This document shows positions 8,583 through 16,195 of a stretch of 64,000 nucleotides of DNA, one piece after another. The stretch comes from Microbulbifer donghaiensis (GTDB lineage Bacteria; Pseudomonadota; Gammaproteobacteria; Pseudomonadales; Cellvibrionaceae): contig NZ_FQVA01000001.1 in NCBI RefSeq assembly GCF_900129095.1, positions 868,001 through 932,000 of the forward strand, written 5' to 3'. The position numbers and the translations under genes are program-made. The notes below the pieces were generated by a model, which was not told the origin of the DNA, made no database searches, and saw only the letters and a program-made list of their open reading frames with translations. Each line of letters begins with the position of its first letter. Position 1 is the first letter of the stretch.

Positions 8583-10076
8583 TTACTCGGCAGACGCCTC
8601 CGGGCGCATATGCGGGAACAGCAGCACGTCACGGATTGACGGGGAGTTGGTGAACAGCATCACCAGGCGATCGATACCGATGCCCTCGCCCGCGGTCGGC
8701 GGCAGACCGTATTCCAGTGCGCGGATATAGTCGGCGTCGTAGTGCATCGCCTCGTCGTCGCCGGCGTCCTTCTCCGCCACCTGCGCCTTGAAGCGCTCGG
8801 CCTGGTCTTCCGCATCGTTCAACTCCGAGAAGCCGTTGGCGATCTCGCGGCCGCCGACGAAGAACTCAAAGCGATCGGTGACGAAGGGGTTGTCGTCATT
8901 GCGGCGCGCCAGCGGCGATACTTCGGTCGGGTATTCGGTGATAAAGGTCGGCTGGTCCAGGCGGTGCTCGACGGTCTTCTCGAAAATCTCGATCTGTACC
9001 TTGCCCAGACCCCAGCTGTCTTTCAGCGGAATTCCGAGTTTCTCGGCGACGGCGCGGGCGCCTTCGAGGTTATCGATATCGCCGTGGCTCAGGCTCGGAT
9101 TGTGGCGCAGGATAGAGTCGAACACCGACAGGCGCGCAAACGGCTTGGCGAAGTCGTAGCTGCTGCCCTGGTATTCCACGGTGGTGCTGCCCAGCACGTC
9201 TTCACAGATACCGCGCAACATCTCTTCGGTGAGATCCATCAGATCGTTGTAGTCGGCGTAGGCCTGATAGAACTCCAGCATGGTGAACTCGGGGTTGTGA
9301 CGCGTGGACAGCCCTTCGTTGCGGAAGTTGCGGTTGATTTCGTAGACGCGCTCAAAGCCGCCGACCACCAGGCGCTTCAGATACAGTTCCGGGGCGATGC
9401 GCAGGTACATATCGATATCCAGCGCATTGTGGTGCGTGACAAACGGACGCGCGGTGGCGCCACCCGGAATCACCTGCAGCATCGGCGTCTCCACTTCCAT
9501 AAAGTGGTTGCCGTTCAGGAACTGGCGGATGTACTCGATGATCTGCGAGCGCAGGCGGAATACGTCGCGGGATTCCGGCGTGGCGATCAGGTCGACATAG
9601 CGCTGGCGGTAGCGCAGCTCCTGGTCGGCGATGCCGTGGAATTTTTCCGGCAGCGGGCGCAGCGCCTTGGTCAGCAGCGTGTACTCCTCGCAGTTCACGT
9701 AGAGGTCGCCCTTGCCGGACTTGTGCAACTGCCCGCGCACACCGACGATATCGCCGATATCCCAGGCACCGTGACGCTCCTTGATGTCCTTCTGTGCCGC
9801 CTTGTCCGCGTACAACTGGATGCGACCGGACACGTCCTGAATCACCAAAAACGGACCGCGCTTGGCGAGGATACGGCCGGCCACGCAAGCGCTCTTGCCC
9901 AGCGCTTCCAGCTCTTCCTTGGATTTTTCACCGAACTCGGCCTGCAGGTCGGCGGCGAGGTTCTCGCGGCGAAAACTGTTCGGAAAGGCATTGCCCTTCT
10001 CGCGCAGCGCAGACAGTTTGGCGCGGCGCTCGGCAATGAGTTTGTTTTCGTCTTGCTGGGTTTGCGTATCAGTCAT
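8583..10076 (-). CDS. lysS: Lysyl-tRNA synthetase, class II
   Basis: A 497-residue enzyme charging tRNA-Lys. The N-terminal anticodon-binding OB fold is at about 55-160 ([25 protein letters not shown]). Class II motif 2 appears as [28 protein letters not shown] and motif 3 as [20 protein letters not shown] near the C-terminus. Length is normal. It follows prfB on the same strand, the conserved prfB-lysS order, but the 120-nt gap holds a REP-like inverted pair (10108-10176). Confidence 0.98.
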   Translation of the reverse strand: MTDTQTQQDENKLIAERRAKLSALREKGNAFPNSFRRENLAADLQAEFGEKSKEELEALGKSACVAGRILAKRGPFLVIQDVSGRIQLYADKAAQKDIKERHGAWDIGDIVGVRGQLHKSGKGDLYVNCEEYTLLTKALRPLPEKFHGIADQELRYRQRYVDLIATPESRDVFRLRSQIIEYIRQFLNGNHFMEVETPMLQVIPGGATARPFVTHHNALDIDMYLRIAPELYLKRLVVGGFERVYEINRNFRNEGLSTRHNPEFTMLEFYQAYADYNDLMDLTEEMLRGICEDVLGSTTVEYQGSSYDFAKPFARLSVFDSILRHNPSLSHGDIDNLEGARAVAEKLGIPLKDSWGLGKVQIEIFEKTVEHRLDQPTFITEYPTEVSPLARRNDDNPFVTDRFEFFVGGREIANGFSELNDAEDQAERFKAQVAEKDAGDDEAMHYDADYIRALEYGLPPTAGEGIGIDRLVMLFTNSPSIRDVLLFPHMRPEASAE

Positions 10077-10107
10077 GATGATTCGTCAATTGTGAAGTTT
10101 GTTGAGC

Positions 10108-10176
10108 TGTAGGAGCCTGTTTACAGGCGAATGGCTACGGAGCTCCGCTCCTTGTCGCCTGCGAGCGGACTCCTAC
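10108..10176. repeat. Paired REP-like palindrome between prfB and lysS
   Basis: Two copies of a short element lie in inverted orientation. The left copy starts GTAGGAGCCTG and continues to TACAGGCGAATGG; the right copy, read on the minus strand, starts GTAGGAGTCCG and continues to GCAGGCGACAAGG. Each has its own small hairpin, and a CGGAGCTCCG palindrome lies between them. The GTAGGAG head and GGCGA end resemble REP sequences of Pseudomonas, which are mobilised by a REP-associated tyrosine transposase encoded elsewhere in the genome. No such transposase is in this window. Confidence 0.7.
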
Positions 10177-10196
10177 GGGTTCCGGCCAGGGCCTCG

Positions 10197-11292
10197 TCAG
10201 AGGCCCGCTTTGAGGCTCGCCTCGATAAACTGGTCCAGGTCGCCGTCGAGCACCGCCTGGCAGTTGCTGGTCTGCACGCCGGTGCGCAGATCCTTGATGC
10301 GCTGGTCATCGAGCACGTAGGAGCGGATCTGGCTGCCCCAGCCAATATCCGACTTGCTCTCTTCCATCGCCTGTTTTTCCGCGTTGCGCTTGAGCATCTC
10401 CTGCTCGTACAGCCTGGCGCGCAGCATCTTCCAGGCCTTGTCGCGGTTCTGGTGCTGGGAGCGCTCGCTCTGACAGGCCACCACGATACCGGACTCGATA
10501 TGGGTCAGGCGCACCGCCGAATCGGTCTTGTTTACGTGCTGACCGCCGGCACCGGAGGCGCGATAGGTGTCCTCGCGCACCTGTGACTTGTCCACCTCGA
10601 TCTCGATATTGTCGTCGATCTCCGGCGAGACGAAGACCGAGGAGAAGGACGTGTGACGGCGGTTGCCGGAATCGAACGGCGACTTGCGCACCAGGCGGTG
10701 CACGCCAGTTTCCGTGCGCAGCCAGCCGAAGGCGTGATCGCCGGCAAAGTGGATAGTGGCACTCTTGATACCGGCCACCTCCCCTGCGGAAACCTCCTCC
10801 AGGGTGGTCTTGAAGCCGTGGGCCTCGCCCCAGCGCAGGTACATGCGCAGCAGTATTTCCGCCCAGTCCTGGGCCTCGGTACCGCCGGAACCGGCCTGGA
10901 TATCCAGGTAGGCGTTATTCTCGTCTGTCTCGCCGGAGAACATGCGGCGGAATTCCAGTACGCCCAGCTGCTGCTGCAGATTTCCGATCTCGGCGGCAAC
11001 CTCGCTGACGGAGTCCTCGTCGCCCTCTTCCACCGCCATTTCCAGCAGTTCGCGGCAGTCGGTGATGCCGGAATCCAGGTTTTCGATGGTGGTGACGACA
11101 GTTTCCAATGAGGAGCGCTCGCGTCCCAGCTCCTGCGCGCGGTTCGGGTCGTCCCAGACGCTCGGCTCGGCCAGCTCCAGTTCGACTTCGGTCAGGCGTT
11201 CTTTCTTGCTGGCGTAGTCAAAGATACCCCCTAAGAACGTCGGTGCGCTCTTCGAGGTCTTTCAGTTGATTGAGAAGGGGATTGATTTCCAT
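10197..11292 (-). CDS. prfB: Peptide chain release factor 2, made by +1 frameshifting
   Basis: The gene is in two frames. The first 24 codons (11292-11221) end in ...RGYL at an in-frame TGA (11218-11220). Reading resumes in the +1 frame at GAC (11217-11219) and runs to 10197, giving 364 residues. The anticodon-recognition tripeptide SPF is in [17 protein letters not shown] and the catalytic GGQ in [14 protein letters not shown]. Without the frameshift the open frame from 11108 would lack the N-terminal domain. RF2 ends translation at UGA and UAA. It is followed by lysS; the gene usually found upstream, recJ, is 5 kb away here because of an inserted block. Confidence 0.97.
11217..11235 (-). 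promoter_or_regulatory. prfB programmed +1 frameshift site
   Basis: On the minus strand the sequence is CTTAGGGGGTATCTTTGAC: an internal Shine-Dalgarno-like AGGGGG, three bases, then the slippery CTT followed by TGA C. This matches the known RF2 autoregulation site. When RF2 is scarce the ribosome pauses at UGA, slips by one base and makes more RF2. Confidence 0.97.
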
Positions 11293-11417
11293 GAACTCTC
11301 GGATTCCGGACATAAGATAAAGCGGCGCGCATTCTACCGCAGCGCACCGTGGGGGTTCCAGTGGCCTACCGCTTAGTGCCCTACAGCTCAGTGGCGCCCC
11401 GTAGCGAGATTCGAGGC

Positions 11418-11590
11418 GGTCCTGCTGCCGGTGGCTATTTGCGGGACGCGGACTAGGCGCCCCCCCTAAATCCATCCCTGGAGGCTTGTCGGCCGGGCTA
11501 CCCAGCCGTTCCAGGCATTCACGGCGCCTTCGGCCCCTCCGGCCGACAGTCCCGCAAATAGCCACCGGCATCAGGACCTTCGCATCGAAC
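11418..11590 (+). repeat. Long-arm palindromic repeat, copy 1
   Basis: The left arm (11418-11447) and right arm (11549-11578) are complementary at 29 of 30 positions. An inner 10-bp hairpin (11487-11496 with 11539-11548) abuts the right arm. The 39-nt bulge between left arm and inner hairpin carries the conserved AATCCATCCCTGGAGGCT. The tail CCTTCGCATC follows the right arm. It faces copy 2 tail-to-tail. The loop of the inner hairpin is longer than in copies 2 and 4. Confidence 0.9.
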
Positions 11591-11650
11591 TTCAACGCTC
11601 TATTCCGCTATACCACCTCTGGCGGTTAGTGCTCAAAAGCCTGAACTGAA

Positions 11651-11762
11651 GGCGCTGCTAGCGGGATTCGCTTGCGGGACTGTCTGCGAGAGGGACCTCG
11701 CAGACAAGCTTCCAGGGATGGATGCACGGCGTGTCCCGCAAGCGAATCCCGCTAGCAGGGCC
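11651..11762 (-). repeat. Long-arm palindromic repeat, copy 2
   Basis: Arms at 11651-11680 and 11733-11762 pair at 29 of 30 positions, with 26 in an unbroken perfect run. The inner hairpin is a perfect 10 bp (11681-11690 with 11697-11706, TGTCTGCGAG). The 26-nt bulge at 11707-11732 is the reverse complement of the one in copy 4 with only a few changes. The CTTCGCATC tail is not intact here. Together with copy 1 it fills the 520-nt gap between prfB and the metal permease; I see no gene in that gap. Confidence 0.9.
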
Positions 11763-11812
11763 GCCAAGAAGCCTGATCGCGCTCTCCCCCCCAATTGCAG
11801 AAGAGTGCTTAG

Positions 11813-12913
11813 TCAACTGCCAAACCAGTTCATCAGCAGCCCGGCGACGATAATCTGCGGCAGCGTCAGCAGTGGCAGCACCAGGGCCAGGCGCCAGGAG
11901 CCGGTGGTGTCCTTGATCGACATCAGCTCGGTGTAGTCTGTCGATACCCCTGCCATCAGGAAGGCGAAGGCGTTGCCCGGGGCACTGGCGCGGCTGAAGA
12001 TATCCGCGGCCAGCGGAGTGGCGCCCTCCGAGCAGACTTCCAGGATCGTGGCCGCCACCAGGGTCGCCCCCAGGCCCAGCAGCGACGGGCCGAACCACTG
12101 CTGGAACACCGCCGGATCGACAAACGCGCGCACCAGAACCGCCAGCACTATGCCCACCAGTAGCCAGCGCACCACCATTTGCGAGCCGCGAATGCCCTCC
12201 CACAGCAGGCTGCCGATATTGGTCGGCGTCAGTTCGGCGCGATTCCAGAGCTCGCGCACCTCGGTGCGCCAGTCGTAATCCTCCGGCAACTCGACCCGAT
12301 TGGGATTGGCCGGCAGCCTGCCCCGCTCCACCATGCGGTCGGCCAGATAGCCGGCGATCAGCGCGATTACCGCGGAGCAGAGGATAAACAGCAGCGTCCA
12401 CCAGAGGCCGATCAGCGCGATCAGGATCACTGTCAGCGACAGCGAATTCCACGGGCTGGCGACCAGGAAGGCCATCACCTGCCCCAGGCTGGCGCCGCGC
12501 TTGTACAGCTGCATACCGACCATCAGGATGCCGTGGGAGCAGAGGTCGAAGAACAGCCCCGCCAAAGTCGCGCGAAACAGGCCGCGCTTGCTGCCGCCGC
12601 GCCCCAGCACCTCGATGACCAGCTCCTGCGGAATGCGCCCGAGCAGACCGACAAACAGCGCCCCAGCCACCACGCCCCACCACATGGTATGGACCAGCTC
12701 CACCACGCCGGTGGACATATGGTGCAGCCACTCCGGCATCGCCGACAGATCCACTGCCCAGTAGCTGAGATAGAGAATTCCCACCAATGACAGACTGATC
12801 CACAGCAGCCAGTCGACACGCCCGTGCGGTTCATCGGCGCAGCAGGCCGAGGTGTGTGATTCCACTAGCACCGCCTCCCGCGGCGGCTGGGGCCCACAGC
12901 ACTTGTCAGTCAC
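11813..12913 (-). CDS. SO_0444-type heavy-metal (Cu/Zn) efflux permease
   Basis: A 366-residue polytopic permease of the DUF318/ArsP-like family with about ten membrane spans. The cytoplasmic N-terminus has two Cys-Cys pairs (residues 5-6 and 24-25) with nearby histidines, a likely metal-binding tail. Conserved membrane motifs FFDLCSHGILMVGM and ILEVCSEGATPLAADI hold one cysteine each. The start is GTG at 12913: it has a strong GGGAGG site and overlaps the regulator's stop codon by 8 nt, so the pair is translationally coupled. The longer open frame to 13000 would run inside the regulator. Coupling to a CueR-type sensor points to copper export, though zinc has been reported for relatives. Confidence 0.83.
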   Translation of the reverse strand: MTDKCCGPQPPREAVLVESHTSACCADEPHGRVDWLLWISLSLVGILYLSYWAVDLSAMPEWLHHMSTGVVELVHTMWWGVVAGALFVGLLGRIPQELVIEVLGRGGSKRGLFRATLAGLFFDLCSHGILMVGMQLYKRGASLGQVMAFLVASPWNSLSLTVILIALIGLWWTLLFILCSAVIALIAGYLADRMVERGRLPANPNRVELPEDYDWRTEVRELWNRAELTPTNIGSLLWEGIRGSQMVVRWLLVGIVLAVLVRAFVDPAVFQQWFGPSLLGLGATLVAATILEVCSEGATPLAADIFSRASAPGNAFAFLMAGVSTDYTELMSIKDTTGSWRLALVLPLLTLPQIIVAGLLMNWFGS

Positions 12914-13301
12914 GGGGACCTCCCGACAGGTTGTCCAGGATCGCGCACTCCGGCGACTCGTTTCCGGCGCAGCTGTCCGCCAGGCTGCGCAGGCTCGCAC
13001 GCATTTCGCGCAGGATGCGCAACTGCTCTTCTACGCGCGTAAGCTTTTCCTGCACCAACTGCTTGGCATCGTGGCTGCGGCGCACCGGGTTGCGGTGCAG
13101 CTCCAGCAGGTCTCGAACCTCGTCGATGGAAAAGCCGGTAGCGCGGGCGCGCTGAATAAAGCGTAGTGTTTCCAGGTCCCGCTCGCTGTAGTCGCGATAG
13201 CCATTCTCCGCTCGCCCGGGAGACAGCAGACCGATGGATTCGTAATAGCGCAGCGCCTTGGCGGTCAACCCCGACCGCTGCGCCGCTTGGGAAACATTCA
13301 T
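12906..13301 (-). CDS. MerR family metal sensor, CueR-like
   Basis: A 131-residue regulator with the MerR winged helix at residues 1-70 (AAQRSGLTAKALRYYESIGLL), a dimerisation helix at about 80-108, and a metal loop with Cys111 and Cys119. The seven-residue spacing between these cysteines, and serine at the position (Ser76) where zinc sensors carry cysteine, match CueR, which senses Cu(I), Ag(I) or Au(I). The end AILDNLSGG is also CueR-like. It has its own 19-bp-spacer promoter and is the first gene of the two-gene unit with the permease. A decayed fragment of a second copy lies at 13905-13962. Confidence 0.88.
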   Translation of the reverse strand: MNVSQAAQRSGLTAKALRYYESIGLLSPGRAENGYRDYSERDLETLRFIQRARATGFSIDEVRDLLELHRNPVRRSHDAKQLVQEKLTRVEEQLRILREMRASLRSLADSCAGNESPECAILDNLSGGPRD

Positions 13302-13337
13302 GAAACCTCCCGCCGCACAGTGTTTTTACAGTGCGAG

Positions 13338-13368
13338 AGGCTAAAGGTTACCGCGAGAGGAAGGTCAA
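13338..13368 (-). promoter_or_regulatory. MerR-type promoter of the cueR-like gene
   Basis: On the minus strand TTGACC (13363-13368) and TAGCCT (13338-13343) are separated by 19 bp, the overlong spacer that MerR proteins untwist. ACCTTCC followed seven bases later by GGTAACC gives an imperfect dyad in the spacer. The stop codon of the upstream lipoprotein gene (TGA, 13365-13367) lies inside the -35 hexamer. Confidence 0.82.
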
Positions 13369-13811
13369 TTGTTATTTTTTGGGCAGTCGCCCTTCTCGTA
13401 TTGAATCTGATCGGCCGGATCGAATCCCAGCTCCAGCGCCGCATCCAAAGCGTCCTTTTCGATCAGGTGCAATAGGATATCTCCGGTGGGGCCACCACAG
13501 ACGGCGGCATACATCCGATCGGTACGCACTCCGCAGCTGGACTCCTGCACGATCACGCCGTTACTGGTCAACTTGCCACTGCTCTCTTCGGGGGACATGC
13601 CGCCACCCTCACACTGGCGGCTGCCGCTGGCACGGAAAACCCAGATCAGCTCCTCTGCCTGAACTGCCGGTTCCTCGGGCGCGGCCTGCTCTTCTGTGGC
13701 AGTTGCCGTTGCCGGTTCGGTTTTCTCCAGTTTTTTCTCCGCCCGCTGCCCGCAGGCGCTCAATCCGACGACCAGGGCCAGCGCCGATAGTAGAAATACA
13801 TTCCGGTTCAC
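13365..13811 (-). CDS. Four-cysteine lipoprotein, unknown function
   Basis: A 148-residue protein starting at GTG 13811, preceded by GAGGAAG. Residues 1-20 are a lipoprotein signal (LVVGLSAC, lipidated Cys20). A Glu/Ala/Pro/Thr-rich linker to about 53 leads to a compact domain beginning LIWVFR, with cysteines at 67, 93, 105 and 143. The same four cysteines, at identical spacing (26, 12 and 38), occur in the neighbour at 13959-14420, so they are likely disulfides or metal ligands. No known family is recognised. A copper link is suggested only by the adjacent CueR-like operon. Confidence 0.75.
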   Translation of the reverse strand: MNRNVFLLSALALVVGLSACGQRAEKKLEKTEPATATATEEQAAPEEPAVQAEELIWVFRASGSRQCEGGGMSPEESSGKLTSNGVIVQESSCGVRTDRMYAAVCGGPTGDILLHLIEKDALDAALELGFDPADQIQYEKGDCPKNNN

Positions 13812-13904
13812 TTGTGCTTCCTCCATAAAGCCAGTCATTTGGGCCCTCAGTGTACGCCCAAAGTCAGTCGATGTGCCCACTGGGCAAATTTCCGCGACGG
13901 GCCG

Positions 13905-13962
13905 ATTCCGCTGAATAAAACGCAGCGTCTTCAGAGTGTGCTCGCCGCGAGAGGATGATCAG
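13905..13962 (-). pseudogene. Decayed second copy of the cueR-like gene and its promoter
   Basis: Read on the minus strand from the stop codon of the neighbouring gene, TGATCATCCTCTCGCGG matches TGACCTTCCTCTCGCGG of the intact cueR-like promoter at 15 of 17 positions. It then jumps to codons reading GEHTLKTLRFIQR, which match SERDLETLRFIQR (residues 39-51) of the intact regulator. About 170 nt between these points are missing, and similarity stops after RFIQR. Nothing here could be functional. Confidence 0.8.
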
Positions 13963-14420
13963 GTCTTTTTGGCCGGGCACTGCACCGTTCGGTATTCAAT
14001 CTGCTGCGCCGGGCCGTAACCCACTTCCAGGGCCGCATCCAATGAATTGCCCCTGATCAGGTGCAGCAAGATATCCCCTGAAGGCTCCCCGCAACCGGAC
14101 GTATAAACGCTGTCGGTACGGAAACCACAGTGGGACTGATGCACGGCGACACCCTTATCCGTCAGTTTGGCACGGCTCTGATCCAGCGACATCTCTTCGC
14201 CAACACACTGCTTGACGCGACTGTGTCGAAATACCCAGATCAAAGGTTGCTGATCTGTCGCCCCTTCCGCCTGACCCGCCTGCTCTTCGGTTTGCGCCGC
14301 CAGCTGTTTCAGAGCAACTTTCGTGGTTTTTTCCGTCTCATTTTCAACGCGCTGCTGCTCATTGGCTTCGACAGCCAGCGAGACGCTCACCAACAACAGC
14401 AGCGTAAGTGTGTGTTTCAT
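13959..14420 (-). CDS. Four-cysteine exported protein, paralogue of 13365-13811
   Basis: A 153-residue protein with a signal peptide (MKHTLTLLLLVSVSLAVEA) but no lipobox, so it should be free in the periplasm or secreted. After a Gln/Glu-rich linker the domain starts PLIWVFR at residue 59 and carries cysteines at 72, 98, 110 and 148. These are exactly five residues further along than in the lipoprotein neighbour, with no gap between the two domains. Shared blocks are CG.RTD, GEPSGDILLHLI and SLDAALE. Family and function are unknown to me. Confidence 0.75.
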   Translation of the reverse strand: MKHTLTLLLLVSVSLAVEANEQQRVENETEKTTKVALKQLAAQTEEQAGQAEGATDQQPLIWVFRHSRVKQCVGEEMSLDQSRAKLTDKGVAVHQSHCGFRTDSVYTSGCGEPSGDILLHLIRGNSLDAALEVGYGPAQQIEYRTVQCPAKKT

Positions 14421-14453
14421 GTTCCAGCTTCCTCCATAAAGCTCTTCGCCCGA

Positions 14454-15092
14454 TCAGCCAAAAGCCAGCCAGGCTCCCACCAACAGCATCAGCGTACCGG
14501 CGATGCGGTTGATCATGCGCACATTCTCACTGCGCGCCAACAGGCGGCTGAGCGTGCGCCCGCCACCCGCGTAAATCAGCAGGCACAAGGTCTCCAACAT
14601 CAGAATGATAGCAATGAGCACCGCCAGCTGCGGTGCCAGCGGATAGCTGTCGTTAATAAATGGCGGCAGCAGTGCAATAAAAAACGCCCAGCCCTTGGGG
14701 TTCGCCACCGCGGTAACAAACCCCTGCGCCGCCAGCGCGTGACGCCCCGGCGGCGCAACACTGCCGTCGCGATCCTCGGGCGCAACCATCACCATTCGGC
14801 CGCGCGCGCGCCACATCTGGATGCCCAGCCACGCCAGATAGGCCCCACCGCAATACTTGAACAACTGAAAGGCCGCCGGGTATTTCAGCATCAGCGCGGC
14901 AATACCCAGTACCGCCGCCACAGCCACCAGCGCCACACCGAGTAATTCACCCGCCATCATCCACAGCGTGCGGCGCACCCCCAGGGTCATGCCGAGGGTC
15001 AAAGCCAGGGTCATGCACATACCCGGCGTCACCGATACAAAAAAGAAAGTGGGCACGAACAGCGCCAGCACAGACAGGTCGATAATGCCCAT
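14454..15092 (-). CDS. LysE/RhtB family amino-acid exporter
   Basis: A 212-residue membrane protein with about six spans. The N-terminus FVPTFFFVSVTPGMCMTLALTLGM is the LysE/RhtB signature, and GGAYLAWLGIQMWR is the second conserved block. The start at 15092 overlaps the upstream EamA gene's stop by one base (TGATG), so the two are co-translated. The longer open frame to 15158 is rejected because it would lie within that gene. Substrate cannot be told; relatives export homoserine, threonine or lysine. Confidence 0.88.
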   Translation of the reverse strand: MGIIDLSVLALFVPTFFFVSVTPGMCMTLALTLGMTLGVRRTLWMMAGELLGVALVAVAAVLGIAALMLKYPAAFQLFKYCGGAYLAWLGIQMWRARGRMVMVAPEDRDGSVAPPGRHALAAQGFVTAVANPKGWAFFIALLPPFINDSYPLAPQLAVLIAIILMLETLCLLIYAGGGRTLSRLLARSENVRMINRIAGTLMLLVGAWLAFG

Positions 15093-16021
15093 CAGTGATG
15101 CGTGCCGGTATGGTTGCCATAGTGGCTCACCAACATGCCCGCCAGCATCAGGCCACAACCGAGCAGTTCGCGGCCACTCAACACTTCATTCAGGAACAGC
15201 CAGCCTGCCGCCAGTGCAAACACCGCCTCGAGACTCATGATCACAGTCGCGTGCGAGGGCGCAGCGTGGCGCTGCGCCAGCAGTTGGAAAGTGAAGGCGA
15301 TAGCCGTGGAGAAAATCATCATATAGGCGATGGGCCAAGCGGCCGCGACAGCCGACTGCAAAGTGGGCTGTTCAATAATCAGCGAGGCGACTGCCGACAG
15401 CAGTCCACAGACAAGGAACTGCACACAGGCGAGCCGCAACGCATCGAAACGCCGCACCAGGTGATCCGCGGACAGTACCTGCACTGCAAACACGAAAGCA
15501 CTGGCAAATACCATCAGGTCGCCCACCAGCTGCGATTCCTCGCTAAAGTCAGCCAGCCCGTAAAGCCCCAGCAGCGCCAGACTGATACCCGCCCAGGTCC
15601 AGCGATTGGTTTTGTGGCCGAGCGACAGGCCGATAACCGGCACCAGCAACAGGTAAAAACCGGTAATAAAACCAGCGCGGCCGGCGGTGGTGTACAGCAG
15701 GCTCGCCTGCTGCAGGGCCGCGCCGAGAAACAACCAGAAGCCGAGTATCGCTCCGCCGGGCAAGCAGGCGCGCCAGCTGTGGGCGACGCGTGCCCCGCCC
15801 TCTTCTCCGGGCTGTATCTCTTCAGCAAGCTGCGGCGCGCGGCGGGAAGAGAGCCAGTAGACGATCGGAATCAACAGTAGTCCGCCGAGGAAGAAGCGCC
15901 AGGCATTAAACGCCAGCGGCTCGATATGCTCCATGGCGATTTTTTGCGGCACAAATGCCACGCCCCAGAACAGGGCAGCCAGTAACAGCAGGACTTCCGC
16001 CTGAGCTTGTTTGCGTTTCAT
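15092..16021 (-). CDS. EamA (DMT) family transporter
   Basis: A 309-residue protein with ten predicted membrane segments in two EamA repeats (first about 8-145, second about 158-300). Motifs include LLLLAALFWGVAFVPQKIAMEHI in the first repeat and ATVIMSLEAVFALAAGWLFLNE in the second, both typical of drug/metabolite exporters. It is coupled to the LysE-type gene downstream, so this is a pair of small-molecule exporters. Substrate unknown. Confidence 0.88.
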   Translation of the reverse strand: MKRKQAQAEVLLLLAALFWGVAFVPQKIAMEHIEPLAFNAWRFFLGGLLLIPIVYWLSSRRAPQLAEEIQPGEEGGARVAHSWRACLPGGAILGFWLFLGAALQQASLLYTTAGRAGFITGFYLLLVPVIGLSLGHKTNRWTWAGISLALLGLYGLADFSEESQLVGDLMVFASAFVFAVQVLSADHLVRRFDALRLACVQFLVCGLLSAVASLIIEQPTLQSAVAAAWPIAYMMIFSTAIAFTFQLLAQRHAAPSHATVIMSLEAVFALAAGWLFLNEVLSGRELLGCGLMLAGMLVSHYGNHTGTHH

Positions 16022-16079
16022 TTAGTCACATCTCAAAAACGGTAAAAAGGTAGTTTCTAATTCGAATGGCACAAAAGGA

Positions 16080-16155
16080 GGCGCTGACACCGGTGACCGT
16101 CCGGCAAATGATTGCCGGTCAGGCTGTTTGCCGGGCGGTTACCGGTGGCGGCGCC
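16080..16155. repeat. Short covarying palindrome, copy A
   Basis: Arms at 16080-16108 and 16127-16155 pair at 25 of 29 positions, two of the mismatches being compatible with G-T pairs. They enclose the loop TGATTGCCGGTCAGGCTG. The right end is followed by GATTCGGAGCCAC, shared with copy B. It lies between recJ and the EamA gene. Confidence 0.85.
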
Positions 16156-16195
16156 GATTCGGAGCCACTTACTCGATGACCCCGACACTACACGC

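Noticed and set aside
8742-10112. A 456-codon plus-strand open frame opposite lysS
   Set aside because: Shadow of lysyl-tRNA synthetase; the same pattern occurs opposite recJ, ffh, lpxB and glnD.
11218-11595. A separate 125-codon gene upstream of prfB
   Set aside because: Only its last 24 codons are real: they are the first exon-like part of prfB before the programmed frameshift. The rest runs through repeat copy 1.
11406-11770. CRISPR array or integron cassette array
   Set aside because: There are only two repeat units here, in opposite orientation, with no regular spacers. The integron attC core GTTRRRY is not seen and no integron integrase is near. XerD in this window has housekeeping context.
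11658-12803. A 381-codon minus-strand frame over the permease
   Set aside because: Out of frame with the permease, Gly/Arg-rich and without membrane segments.
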